From: Nitzschia sp. pyKryTriq1
Lineage: Eukaryota > Bacillariophyta > Bacillariophyceae > Bacillariales > Bacillariaceae
Direction of reading: 5' to 3'
NCBI GenBank assembly: GCA_956465555.1
Contig: OY101119.1
Span: forward strand, 1 to 64,000
Length of the DNA: 64,000 bases
Shown: piece by piece, positions 32,088-42,394 of the stretch
Layout of the letters: each line of letters begins with the position of its first letter
Position numbering within the stretch: the stretch's first letter is position 1
The notes under the pieces: generated by a model
Database searches by the model: none
The model's input: the letters and a program-made list of their open reading frames with translations, nothing else
What the model was told of the DNA's origin: nothing
Position numbers and translations under genes: made by a program

Positions 32088-33235
32088 GGATGATATGATA
32101 TGATATGATATGATATGATATGAAAGTAATTAGCGTCGCTAATGATAGTTGCGGAAAAGACGATGTGAAGAATTATGCGTGCTATTGTCTTCAGTAGACG
32201 ACTCGTAGAGCTTCTACTCTACTAGCTACTAGAGTGATCGTTTTGCCTTCGGAACATGGCGAGATACTTGTAACTTGTGCCGGACATAGTTCTGAATAAT
32301 TGTTCCAATCATTAAGTACAGAACTCGTAGAACTGTCGGCCCTAGAGTACTTGCTTGTAGCGGAAACCCTGAACACAGCCTTGTATTGTACAGTATCTTC
32401 GATGGGCTTCTTATCGAATACATACAGCGCATTCTAACTTAAAGTACTGTAGAATTGACACTTGCCATGTATGTGCAAGAATTGTCGTGCGTTGGAATAA
32501 TTAACATAATTAACATAATTAATGAGGACAATAATTTCATCCGAGCGAGGTCTCAGTTTCGACGGGGTCACCTATCGATTCTTCTACGGTATCTGTGTTG
32601 CGTTGTTATAAAATTTGCGAGCATATCCATTACATATTTTGTTCCAGTCTGTACTTGTACCGGTATGTGCCGGTTGTGATCGTTTGGCCTGCAATACCGG
32701 TAGGTCCACGTGGCGGCGGTACAAACACCCGAATCACGAACACGAGTCCTGTCGCGCCATCGTTTTGAAAGAATTTCGCCATCACGACAAGTCTTATGTT
32801 GGTACAACTGTACCGAAGGAGGCATTAGCAAGGCACGTGGTTTAACGAGTGGGCAGTAGTCTGCTGATAGTTTTGGGGGTGTGTCAACGAGGGGAGAAAA
32901 ATGACGTTGACATCTCACTGTCCCCGTGAATTTTGATGATGATTATTCTTCGACTCCAAGATGAAGCAATGAAGCTCGAGTTATAGACTTTGTTTCTCTG
33001 ATGATGAAGCTGCTGCTCCATGCTCTTACATGTGCATCTGGCGTCCGATCGGATCATCAGTCATCAGCATCGACAACACACCAGCAATGCACCACCAGAG
33101 GCCTCCCCGGTCGGTGTCGTCATTCCTTGTTTCTCGTCACCGGTGACACAATGCGGGGAAGGCGGAACAATGTTATTGGTAAAAAAAACGTGTAGTCTAG
33201 AGTAGTAGTATTACAGTATTTTCGAGTCAAAATGT
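32024..33235. other. Upstream region of paralogue A
   Basis: 32034-32088 is a TTG run and 32089-32122 is a GATAT pentamer run. 32225-32680 resembles 34650-35045, so it belongs to the duplicated unit. Shared words include 'atcgttttgcct', 'ggaacatggcgagata', 'catgt-tgcaag-attgtcg' and 'ttcgacggggtc'. The remainder up to 33235 shows no gene. Confidence 0.55.
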
Positions 33236-34513
33236 TTAGATCGTCGATCTAAAAGATGATGAGGATGATGATGATCCATGATGATTCTTCTGTGGCTGCT
33301 GCTGATGGGCCGACATGTACATCAAAAATGGCTCCGTCAGACTGCAGGGCCGCGAGAAAAAATCATCCTCATCGTCGTCGTGTTGGGGGGTTTGATCTTC
33401 TGCTTCTTGTTCTTGTTCATCTTCTTGCTCGCCAGAGGAGGAGGACGATTTCTTGACAAGAACCTTTTGTGCGACCACGCTCTTGTTCTTGTTGTCGATG
33501 AAGGAGGATGATTCGGGTGGTGGTATCCATAGAGTCTCCCTAAGGAAACGGCAAGAATCTTCTTGCTTTTGTGCGACCACGCTCATCTTGTTGTCGATGA
33601 AGGAGGATGATTCGGGTGGTGGTGTCCATAGAGTCTCCCTAAGGAAACGGCAAGAATCTTCTTCTTCTTTTTCTTGATCCTGGCCTCTTCCACCTGGGAC
33701 ACAGTAACAACGGACTTGGACTTGAGGTTGGAAGCACACTCCTCGTGTGCCACTTTTCGTCTTCTTGATGTAAGAAGGAGAGACGGCAGGAGAGTCCAAA
33801 GACAAGAGTACATCGCGTCTTCCACCCTCCATCTTGAGTACTTCGGGTTTGCAAGGAATGGACGAGTAACAAGAGCCATTTTGTTCATCTTCCGGCGTGC
33901 TGCTGGTGCTGCTGGTGCTGCTGGTGGTTGTTGTTGTTGTTGTTGTGGTGGTGGTGGTGCAGCAGCTTCGATCGTTCGATGCGTCAAACATTCCCAGTTC
34001 GGTAAAGTACTTGGAACGAAAGTTGTTTTTGAAATGGTTACGATCCATGATGATGGTGGTAGAAGTGCAAGTAGTGATGTGACGTTCATCATCATCATCA
34101 TCATCAACCTGTTCTTGCTTGGATTCTGCTCCCCCTTGGAGCGACGACGTGGTGGAAGATGACAGCCCTTGCTTGGTTCCTGCTCCTCCTCCTGATAGAG
34201 ATGAGTAAATTCCGGCAAAGATATCTAGCGATCGATCGCTTTCCCAAGACGAGAAGCAGCGACTGCTCGACGACGAATCTTCTTGTTCGGTGGTGGTAGT
34301 AGTAGCAGCGTCATAATCGTCGTTGTCGTAGTCAATTTCAACGCAATTGGTTCGGGCGGACGTTTGATTGCCACGCTGATGATAGTATTTGTGAAGGAGC
34401 ATCATGGCGGCGGCCGATTCCGCTCCTGCTTGCTGCTGCTGCTGCCCTTCATAATCTTGAAGTTGCCTCTCTCCTTCTTCTTGGAAGAACGTTTCAAGGT
34501 TTCGGAATCCCAT
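33236..34513 (-). CDS. Disordered tandem paralogue B, two repeats
   Basis: 425 residues, ATG at 34511-34513. Starts with the same MGFRNLETFFQEEGER as paralogue A and stays alignable to the C-terminus (SLTEPFLMYMSAH). It has SKYFTELGMFDASNDRSC, RRDVLLSLDSPAVSPSYIKK and TRGVCFQPQVQVRCYC. It has two, not three, copies of the CRFLRET-LW-PPP repeat, with a 99-base period. Extra inserts (Asp run, Gly-Gly-Gly-Ala-Gly) account for other length differences. The two start codons are 2490 bases apart. Function is unknown. It is intact, so both copies are probably expressed. Confidence 0.75.
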   Translation of the reverse strand: MGFRNLETFFQEEGERQLQDYEGQQQQQAGAESAAAMMLLHKYYHQRGNQTSARTNCVEIDYDNDDYDAATTTTTEQEDSSSSSRCFSSWESDRSLDIFAGIYSSLSGGGAGTKQGLSSSTTSSLQGGAESKQEQVDDDDDDERHITTCTSTTIIMDRNHFKNNFRSKYFTELGMFDASNDRSCCTTTTTTTTTTTTSSTSSTSSTPEDEQNGSCYSSIPCKPEVLKMEGGRRDVLLSLDSPAVSPSYIKKTKSGTRGVCFQPQVQVRCYCVPGGRGQDQEKEEEDSCRFLRETLWTPPPESSSFIDNKMSVVAQKQEDSCRFLRETLWIPPPESSSFIDNKNKSVVAQKVLVKKSSSSSGEQEDEQEQEAEDQTPQHDDDEDDFFSRPCSLTEPFLMYMSAHQQQPQKNHHGSSSSSSSFRSTI

Positions 34514-36453
34514 GTTAATATCTTGTTGCTGTTGTGGATGATGATGATGCTGTGATATGCTGGTGATGAAAGTTAAAATAATGAGCGAAGTTGTTGTTGT
34601 TGTTGCTGTTGTTGTTCTTGCTTGGAAAGATGCGAAGAATTGTAAAAAAGTGGGATCGTTTTGCCTGCCTGCCTGCTAGCTTCGCGGAACATGGCGAGAT
34701 ATCAACATTGAATTATTCCGAAAGAACTCCCATGCCATCCATCCATCCAGAATGAATAATAGCTAGCACAAAAGAGCTGGTGTAGCGGAAACTTTGTATC
34801 TTTGTTGCGGTTCTCGGCGCTTCTGCCTTGAAGTAGAACCGAAAATAAAAACATATGGCTCCTGTTTTATTATTAAATAATCATATTGTTACACATGCCA
34901 TGTGCAAGCATTGTCGTTGGAATGTACACCATGGTTCAAGTGCAGTCTTCGACGGGGTCTCGAAAACAATCGATTCTCTCCAGCTGCTAGCTGCGATATC
35001 CATTTTTTCCGTTCCAGTCTGGGAATTGTTCCAGCCAGTACTGTATCTTCTTGTGGCCAATAATTATATTGCTGTTGACGATGATGTTGATGGATAATGA
35101 TGATGCATGATTCTCTTACGCACTTGTACCGGTCGGTACATCAAAACAGATCTCTCTTTCTTCTCCCGTTTCTCGTTGTCAAGATCGGATGGATCTAAAG
35201 ATCTATCAACGCCCAATCAAAGGTGCGAGAGAAAGAGCATCCAGCAGACAGCTAGCGGCGGTGGTACGAGTGTAATACGCAAGATCGCCGTAGTCTCCAA
35301 AAACAACAGTTCTGTGTTGTCGGCATCAGAATTTCGGAACTTGCTTTTTACGGTATGTACGTACCGCTAATGTACCGGTACTGTATGTGTACCAGGTACG
35401 TACCAGCGCGAATGTTCCGTTCTCTGTTGTGTCGTCTTTTGATTGGCTGTGTCGGTTGGATGCGTTGCGTTGTCGTGCGTGTGTGTCGTCGTGACGACGC
35501 AAGCAGGGAACACTAACTATGTATCATACCGACAGCACGGCACGGCACGGATGACGCGGATGTCCAGCGGACGCGCCGCGGTTTTTCCTCGCAATCAAAT
35601 TTCTGACATTTTTTGCACGATGTCGCACGGACGCGCCGCGGTTTTTCCTCGCAATCAAATTTCTGACATTTTTTGTCCTGCGATAGAAGATATAAAAAAA
35701 ACACATGATAATGATGATGATTGATTCGCCTGCTGTTCTACGCACGGTATGTACGTGAGAGGATGCGACATCTTACCCCACCCGGCCGGCGCGGCAAGAT
35801 CGGGGATAAAACGAAATAACCAAGCAGAATTCTTGCTTCGAGAAAGAAGAATAAAGCTTCTGTTGTTCTATCTATCTTCGCCATCTCGCCATCGATCGAT
35901 CGATCGATCGATGCAACGATCGATGTGCACCGATAGATGCACCGATAGATGCTGGTCGTTGAAATCAGGAAGAAATAATAATGGGAATGCTAATGATAAT
36001 GGATGGATGTAATATTATACTGTAGAAGAATGAATCGTAGTACTAGAGAAAGAGAGAAACCGCCGGATCGGTACCGGTCGTCATCGTCATTGCAAAACGA
36101 AGGAAGGAACGGTCCCCGAACAACACAAGAAGAATATTATCTCATATTATACTGTAGAAGAATGAATGAATGAATGAATGAATGAATGAATGCATCATGA
36201 TGATTGCCGAACGAATGGCGTTCTTCTCAAAAAAGTAAATAAAGGTCCTACTACTGTATGTGCCCCCGACCCGACATTAACATTTTTAGACTTGCACTAC
36301 TAGATAGAGCGACGTAATAATATAATATTATTGAAAATAATGGTTATTCTGGCTTTATAAACAATGATTTGAAAAAAAATGTGCGGTTGGCTCACTCATC
36401 GGTACACTACTGTAGCGAACGGGGTAGTGCAGGTAGTACTAGTAGTACTAGTA
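34514..36453. other. Long spacer with several short repeats
   Basis: 34514-35045 is the upstream homologue of the paralogue A region. 35570-35676 holds a 60-base direct repeat. 35890-35950 has ATCG tetramers and two copies of 'caccgatagatg'. 'tattatactgtagaagaatgaat' occurs near 36012 and 36146. 36163-36191 is a GAAT run. Minor frames (35107-35370) show no domain. I see no gene I can support. Confidence 0.5.
35570..35676. repeat. 60-bp direct repeat, two copies
   Basis: The block 'ggacgcgccgcggtttttcc' with about 27 following bases (to 'acattttttg') occurs twice with a spacing of exactly 60 bases. The copies look identical over about 47 bases, while the 13-base linker differs. The block combines a GC-rich head with a T-rich tail. 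Confidence 0.85.
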
Positions 36454-36935
36454 CTAGTAGTGGTGTTGCTGCTGCTGCTGTTGTTGACGACGTTGAGCGG
36501 AAAAGATCATGCAAAATTGTCGATTCGGAGTGCAAAAAGATGAATTGTGATGTTGCTGTTGATGATGATGTTGCTGTTGCTGCTGATGTTGTTGTTGTTG
36601 AAGCATTAATAGGTGTGCGGGATGCGTCCAAGCTCCTTGGACGAGTAAAAAGTCTGATTCTTCCACTGCTTGTCGCCAGTCCCATTGTTCGGTAGCGAAT
36701 TCGATACAGTTCCGGTACGCCATTTCTTCCAGTTCGACTGGCGATAGCCATAGTTTTTGTTTGACTCGAGCCGAGTATTGGCTGCGATGGGGAATGGCAT
36801 GCACTTGTACTTGCGATTGAAAGCGGACTTTTTGATGCCCTTGATGGGATTGTTGTTGTTGTTGGGGAGACGTCATCAATGAGGGCAGTGATGGTGATGC
36901 TCTGGTGGTGGTTCGTTGCCGGATAGCACTCTTTA

Positions 36936-36968
<33 letters not shown>

Positions 36969-37554
36969 CAGTAGCAGCCGAGCTAGCACTCGAGGCTCGG
37001 CCTGGTGAAGCTGGCTTGATTCTTCTACTACTATAAGCTGCCGCACCAGCAACGCCCAACTTTTGGAAATATCGCGTCCGAATTCGTTGAGAAGAGGACA
37101 CGGATACGGCCGATGATGATGATGATGATGATGATTCGGGTGATGATGATTCGGGTGATGATGATTCGGGTGATGATGATGATGATGATGATCCCGAGGA
37201 AGAGCTGCTGCTGGTGGTGGATGACGTCTCCTCTCCCAAGAGACTGGAGGACTTGCGCTGGAGGAGGGCGAGTGGAGCAAATACTGCGGAGGAGCATGAT
37301 GATGGTGATGATGATGATGGATCCACAATACCAGCACCAGCACCAGCACCAGAAGGAGCATTTCCAGAAGTAGTAATGACGTTAATATTATTATTTCGAA
37401 GTCGAAGAGCCATGGTGCCGGTGGTGGTGGTGATGATGATTCTTTCTTTTTCTTGTTGTTGTTTGGATGAGGAGCATGTGTGGGTGTGCGATGATGATCT
37501 GCTGCTGATTCTTCGGACGGTGGATGATTCCTGAAGGGTTGGATGCCGAGCCAT
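36454..37554 (-). CDS. Diverged QVQV/LW-motif protein
   Basis: 366 residues, ATG at 37552-37554. The first 150 residues are Ser/Pro/Thr low complexity, including three repeats of PESSS. Then RIRTRYFQKLGVAGAAAYSS and a basic segment. The core follows: KVRFQSQVQVHAIPHRSQYS, then ARVKQKLWLSPVELEEMAYR and CIEFATEQWDWRQAVEES, and a His/Gln tail. The core parallels paralogues A and B ('YF-LG', 'QVQV', 'LW-S/TP'), so the three genes form a local family. The 'V-F...V-V--IPHR--Y----K--LW-S--E' signature is one I associate with many diatom hypothetical proteins. No biochemical role is known to me. Confidence 0.7.
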
Positions 37555-38817
37555 GCTGGTTGATTATATATGAGCAGTTCGTAATGTATGAGTTTGTGTG
37601 GATGGATACAAAGTACTGTAGTTGCTGTATACTGTAGTTAGTTGGAGTAGCCAGGTTTCTCGTCAAAATAGTCGATCGCGATCTCGAACAGATCCTTCGG
37701 ATTGGGGATATTTTGTGAGATGAAATAAATCGCATCGATGCACTTGCAAAACGGGCAACTTTTTACTTATGGGAAAGGAAAGAATAGGACATGAAAGATG
37801 ACGAAGCGAAGCGAAGCACTTGCTCTACAGGTACCGAACGCAGCGGTGGTACCGGTACTGGTACCGGTGCGAACCTCCTACCTGTAGACGCATACTGTAT
37901 TTTTGTTCCTACAGTACGACCTACACAGTACGACGCACGTTGGGTCTTGTAGTAATCTCACGACGTACCGGTACATGGTACCTGGTACTCGAAGTTGGTA
38001 GGGACCTACCGGTACTCTACGGTAGAGGCAGCGAGCGTGGTATTCTTATTTATACGAATTTGTTTTGTTTTTTTGTGAAGCCCGAACTCTCTTGCCGACG
38101 AATGAGAATTGAGCCAGCCCGATGCTGGCAGTAGGTTGCTTCCAATCTTCCGTCAGATTGTGAGAATTTATGTGACGGTGCCAGGTAGTACTGTACCGTA
38201 TGTAGGTCAAAGCGAATCATCATCATCGATTGGATCGGATTGGATCAAGAACCCTAAACTTTAATCGCGATAAGAACATGTAACAGTCGTTTCGTAGTCA
38301 TAACACACGTTATTGGATCTTTCCATCAGTTCAAAGCTCTTTATCGCGAGTGAACGGTATGCCCGTGTCACGTTTGTGAGTCAGGGGAAAGACGTCAGAA
38401 CACAGTTCTATGGATTCTGTTGGAATGTGCCCAAAGAATAATACTTACTGGGGCAGTAGATCAGAATTGATTATTCATTGTTCCGAAGAATTAAGAATCG
38501 CCCCGGCAAAATTTTTTTGCCAGTTTTGCCACTCCGGCAAAATTTTGAGGCCAATAATACTACTTATTTAACATCAAAACAGCATGCGAGAGGCCAATAA
38601 TCTTACTTATTGAACCTCTACGAGCGAAGTACAGACCTGAATAATCTTTTCAGCGCCAACCAGCAACGTTGATGAGGCATATGTGATTCATTGGAGACAC
38701 GTGGCGACTGGGATTTCCCAATGTGGCGGGCGTGCTTCGAGCCATCTTTGGGGGACAACCGAAACTTCAATCCAATCCCAGAAAAGGAGAACCAGCGACG
38801 ATGACACAACAATAAAA
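37555..38817. other. Spacer upstream of the GCR1_C gene
   Basis: 37800-38030 is dense in ACCGGTA palindromes. 38503-38615 has a repeat cluster: 'ccggcaaaatttt' at 38503 and 38534, and 'gaggccaataat' at 38547 and 38590 (43-base spacing). 38640-38817 is open in the frame of the next gene but has no ATG. Confidence 0.5.
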
Positions 38818-39786
38818 ATGACGAGTCGCCAACTAGCCTTTTCATCACCAGGGAGTAGAGGTAGTAGTGCCGGTATGTACTCTCCATCTCCACTAGCCTC
38901 TCCACAAGGTACCAGTACTGTAGCTAGTCCCGCTGCTGAAATGCCTCCCCATCCACTAGTAGTAGAACAACAAGTTCGTCTGCATGGGCGTGCTACTCGT
39001 CACAAAAATGTGCTGTTGTGTCCAGTAGGTGCACTTGCCCTCTACTTGAGCTACAGATTCCAGGTCACTCAAGAATTTTTACATGATGTGGATTGGACGA
39101 AGAATGAAACTTGGTTTTACGTCAAGCTCCTTGTAGATCCCTTGGCCGGTCCGAATGGTAACTTTTCAGTGCCAATGAAGACAGATGCGTATGGTAAAGC
39201 GATGAAAAAAGTGCAGCAGGAGTTACACAAGGAAGTGATGGACTACACCCTCCAGCACTTCCAATTGCTCTACCAACGACTCGGCATGGGATTGTTGCAG
39301 ATGGGCCAGGCAGTACTGGGTCAGGAGGACGAAAATTCTCCAGTAGTGACTACAGCAGCAGCACCCCCACCGCCACCAAACACAACAACATACAATAACA
39401 ACAATGAGCCACCAAAGGTCGAACTTTTGGTTGAATATGGCAGCCTACACGCCATCTACAATCAATGGTTCGGCCTATGCGAATTTAGCAACAGTTTCCC
39501 TGGTGGAATTGCCGGGATGGAGGCGAAATATGGGAAAACTTGGAGGAGCAAGTGGGAGCAAAGAAAAAAGAAGAAATTTTCGAGGTGTCAGAGGATAATT
39601 GGGGCTATGGAACGCGTTTTGGCCCAAGATTCGGCGTATAGCTCAATTGAGGGTCTCTTGAGCGAATGGAACGAAAAGTTTGTTGGAGTTTGTAGGAGTA
39701 AAGTCTCCAATTTTGAGGTTTGGCTCAAAGAGCAAGGGTTCATGGAAACACAAAAAGCAAGAGGAAAATTCGCAGCCATTTCGTAA
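38818..39786 (+). CDS. GCR1_C-domain protein, Crypton-derived remnant or domesticate
   Basis: 322 residues from the first ATG at 38818; the frame is open up to 38683 without ATG. Residues 55-105 (RHKNVLLCPVGALALYLSYR then F...W) match the start of the Ndc10/Crypton-type tyrosine-recombinase fold, where the Cys-Pro-Val-Gly-Ala-Leu-Ala-x-Tyr-Leu block is diagnostic. Residues 205-268 (YGSLHAIYNQWFGL, GGIAGMEAKYGKTWRSKW, then FSRCQRIIGAMERV) match the GCR1_C DNA-binding domain. I do not see the His-x-x-Arg and Tyr of an active recombinase: the part between the two domains is replaced by a helical, Pro/Asn-rich linker. It is therefore not a complete transposase. It is either a truncated Crypton or a host DNA-binding protein built from one. 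The C-terminal tail (270-322) is unassigned. Confidence 0.6.
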   Translation: MTSRQLAFSSPGSRGSSAGMYSPSPLASPQGTSTVASPAAEMPPHPLVVEQQVRLHGRATRHKNVLLCPVGALALYLSYRFQVTQEFLHDVDWTKNETWFYVKLLVDPLAGPNGNFSVPMKTDAYGKAMKKVQQELHKEVMDYTLQHFQLLYQRLGMGLLQMGQAVLGQEDENSPVVTTAAAPPPPPNTTTYNNNNEPPKVELLVEYGSLHAIYNQWFGLCEFSNSFPGGIAGMEAKYGKTWRSKWEQRKKKKFSRCQRIIGAMERVLAQDSAYSSIEGLLSEWNEKFVGVCRSKVSNFEVWLKEQGFMETQKARGKFAAIS

Positions 39787-41346
39787 TGGTTGCGAATTTC
39801 CAGATGAGACCAATTACAATTAGTTAAAGCGTATCGTACGCTATCTATAGATGCTATTATATTTACAGTACTACAAGTATTCGTAGAGAAAAGTGGCGAC
39901 AAGCACCATTTTCATGGTCAAAAAGAAAAATTCGTTGCGACGAAGCGACGATCGGCATTGCTCGAATCTCGAGCCCAAGTCGAAGCGCCTCTACAATTTA
40001 CTACTTGGGAATCTTCCCCCAAGGTCGGCCGCGGATTCCCCCAAAGTAGAGATGTGTGTTTTTCGATCCAACTTGGAGCAAAAAGTGCCCGTACATCTAC
40101 GTAGAAATGTACCAGGAAACACACTCCAAATTGCTACACGAAATGTCCGTACAATCGTACCAGAGCTAAACTTTTAGAGGGTCGAATTGCTTTCTTTTCT
40201 TTCTACGGCCTCTGTCGTGACACCTGGTACAGAATTCAAAAAGGCGGAAACCACAGAACATGCCAGAAATTACTTAAAGGAAAATAGATTATTCATTTAA
40301 GGCAAAGTACAGTCCACTGCTTTTCGATGTACAGTCTACTGGATTTAGGTATCAATAACCGCCAGAAGCAGCCGTTACCGTCCCACTTAGGGACAACTGC
40401 AGTTTCGTCTGGCCATCCACCGCGTAAGAGCAATGGGAAACGGGCCTTATTTGCCGCCCGGCAAAAAGAAGGGCCTGAGGCTAAATAGGGCACGTGGCGC
40501 GCCGTAGGCGCCCGTTCAACCAGTACCAGCACAAATTTAGCCTGGCAAAAGACAGAGGTAGATTAAGGTATAATTATTGGAGAATTTCTCATGATGACGA
40601 TGAATATAGTACTCGCTCGTCGTATGAAAAGTTCTTTACGATGATGACGATGGCCACTGCTACTAGTAATAGAGATAGTACTACTAGCTAGTAGTAGATG
40701 GAAGAGCAAGTCTTCGCCTCCGGCAGAAGCTACCGTATCATACTACTATTCAATAGTTGTAAAATACCGGTACAGTATTGCTACTACGAAGTATTCGTTC
40801 GTAACCCAACGTTCGTACTACTGGTACTCGAACAAGAGGTCAACACGAACAACGACAAGGAATCAACAGCACTTCTACTTTATCGCAAAGCAGCGAAAAA
40901 GTGCACCCCTTTTCAAGATAGTAGCGACTACCGGTATTCGTACTACTAGTACTTCGTACTAGTACTAGTACTAGTACTAGTACTAGTACTAGTACTAGTA
41001 CTAGCTAGTTCTAGTTCTAGTTCTAGTTCTAGTTCTAGTTCTAGTACATTGACGGTCGTCGAGCGCCATGAATCTCTCTAAAAGTAGTAGTAGGAGTACT
41101 ACTAGTAGTAGTACTAGTACTATATGATGAAGTACTATCTACACCACCATTCACCAATCCTCCGAGATTGATGACCATGACATTATTATCATTATCTATT
41201 ACTTCTACTATAGTCTACTACCTTTACATCGTTTGCTATCCGCTGCTATCAACAACAAAAATGGTGATGATGCTTCTAATTGTGTTGCTCAATCCATGAT
41301 GATCGCATAGTAGTACTAGATAGTAGTACTACTACTACTAGTACTA
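39787..41346. other. Spacer with small ORF trace and CTAGTA satellite
   Basis: 40334-40489 encodes a short frame (MYSLLDLGINNRQKQPLPSH...) with a uniform, coding-like look but no partner exons. 40500-40950 is AT-rich and repetitive. 40945-41045 is a hexamer satellite listed separately. No gene is supported. Confidence 0.45.
40950..41045. repeat. Hexamer satellite CTAGTA turning into CTAGTT
   Basis: About eight units of CTAGTA (each overlap forms the palindrome ACTAGT) pass through one CTAG junction into about seven units of CTAGTT. The change of unit occurs at about 41003. The first half is fully self-complementary and could fold into a long hairpin. Confidence 0.85.
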
Positions 41347-42359
41347 CTAGGCTGCGCTGCTGGTTGTCGTCGTCGTCGTCGCCGTTGTGATGGTTGTTCT
41401 TTCCCATTCCACGAGCAAGTCTTGATCTCTCAAGGCTTGACCGATGGACACTCCGGATTCGATAGAGGTATAGTTTCCGACCATGCCCCGTCCCGTCGTA
41501 TGGGCTTGCATCATGACTTGTTCGGCATCCGTCGCATTCAACCCGGCAACCTGTTCCAAAATCGATGCCACGCGTTCTTTTTTATTCATTGGATCATTGT
41601 AAAGCCAAACAATGGTTGCTTCTGCTGTAGTAGTACTAGTACTACCAATACCACCATCCTTGGTGTTGTTGCTCCTGTTCTTCTTCTTCACCAAAAGTCG
41701 TCGTTCTTGTGATGCGGCTTCTTTGGCCGATGCCAAAAAGTCGGCAAGTTCCATGGAACTCACAGCGTAGTTTCCCAAGGCTCGTAGATCCGGTCGTATC
41801 AAAGCATTGACACCGACAACGTGTCCCAAGGCATCCACCAATGGTCCACCACTCATACCACCCGACATGGCCGCATTTGTTACCACAAACTTGGTCATGT
41901 ATGATGGTGGTGGTGGTTGATCTCCTGCTGCTGCTGCTACTGCTGTTGCTCCTTTCAAAGTAGTAGTAGTAGTAGTAGTGGTAGTACTATTCTCTTCGTC
42001 ATCATCGTCGTCGTCGTCGGATGGCACTCCGACTCCATCGGCAATCCCACAGACAATCCCACACGTCATGGCCGGTCCACGCAAACGACTGGCAGGATAT
42101 CCATGTGCAAAGACGACCGTGCCGACAGGAGGGGGCGCATTCTTCTGGGACAGTATCAATCCACCACTACCAGCACTACTAATACCACTACTAGTACCAA
42201 TACCAGTACTACTAGCAGCCGTCACATTGTTGTTCTGGAAGAGCAGCAGATCGCTAGTCGAAACATGTAAGAGTGCCAAATCCAATGTGGAATTTCGAGC
42301 CACAACCGTGGCTGGGATCTTCTTGTTTTTCTTCTTGTTGTTGTTGTTGTTGTTGTTAT

Positions 42360-42394
<35 letters not shown>

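Noticed and set aside
35107-35370. Small protein of 87 codons
   Set aside because: Non-descript composition, no homologous copy in the paralogous spacer and no splice context.
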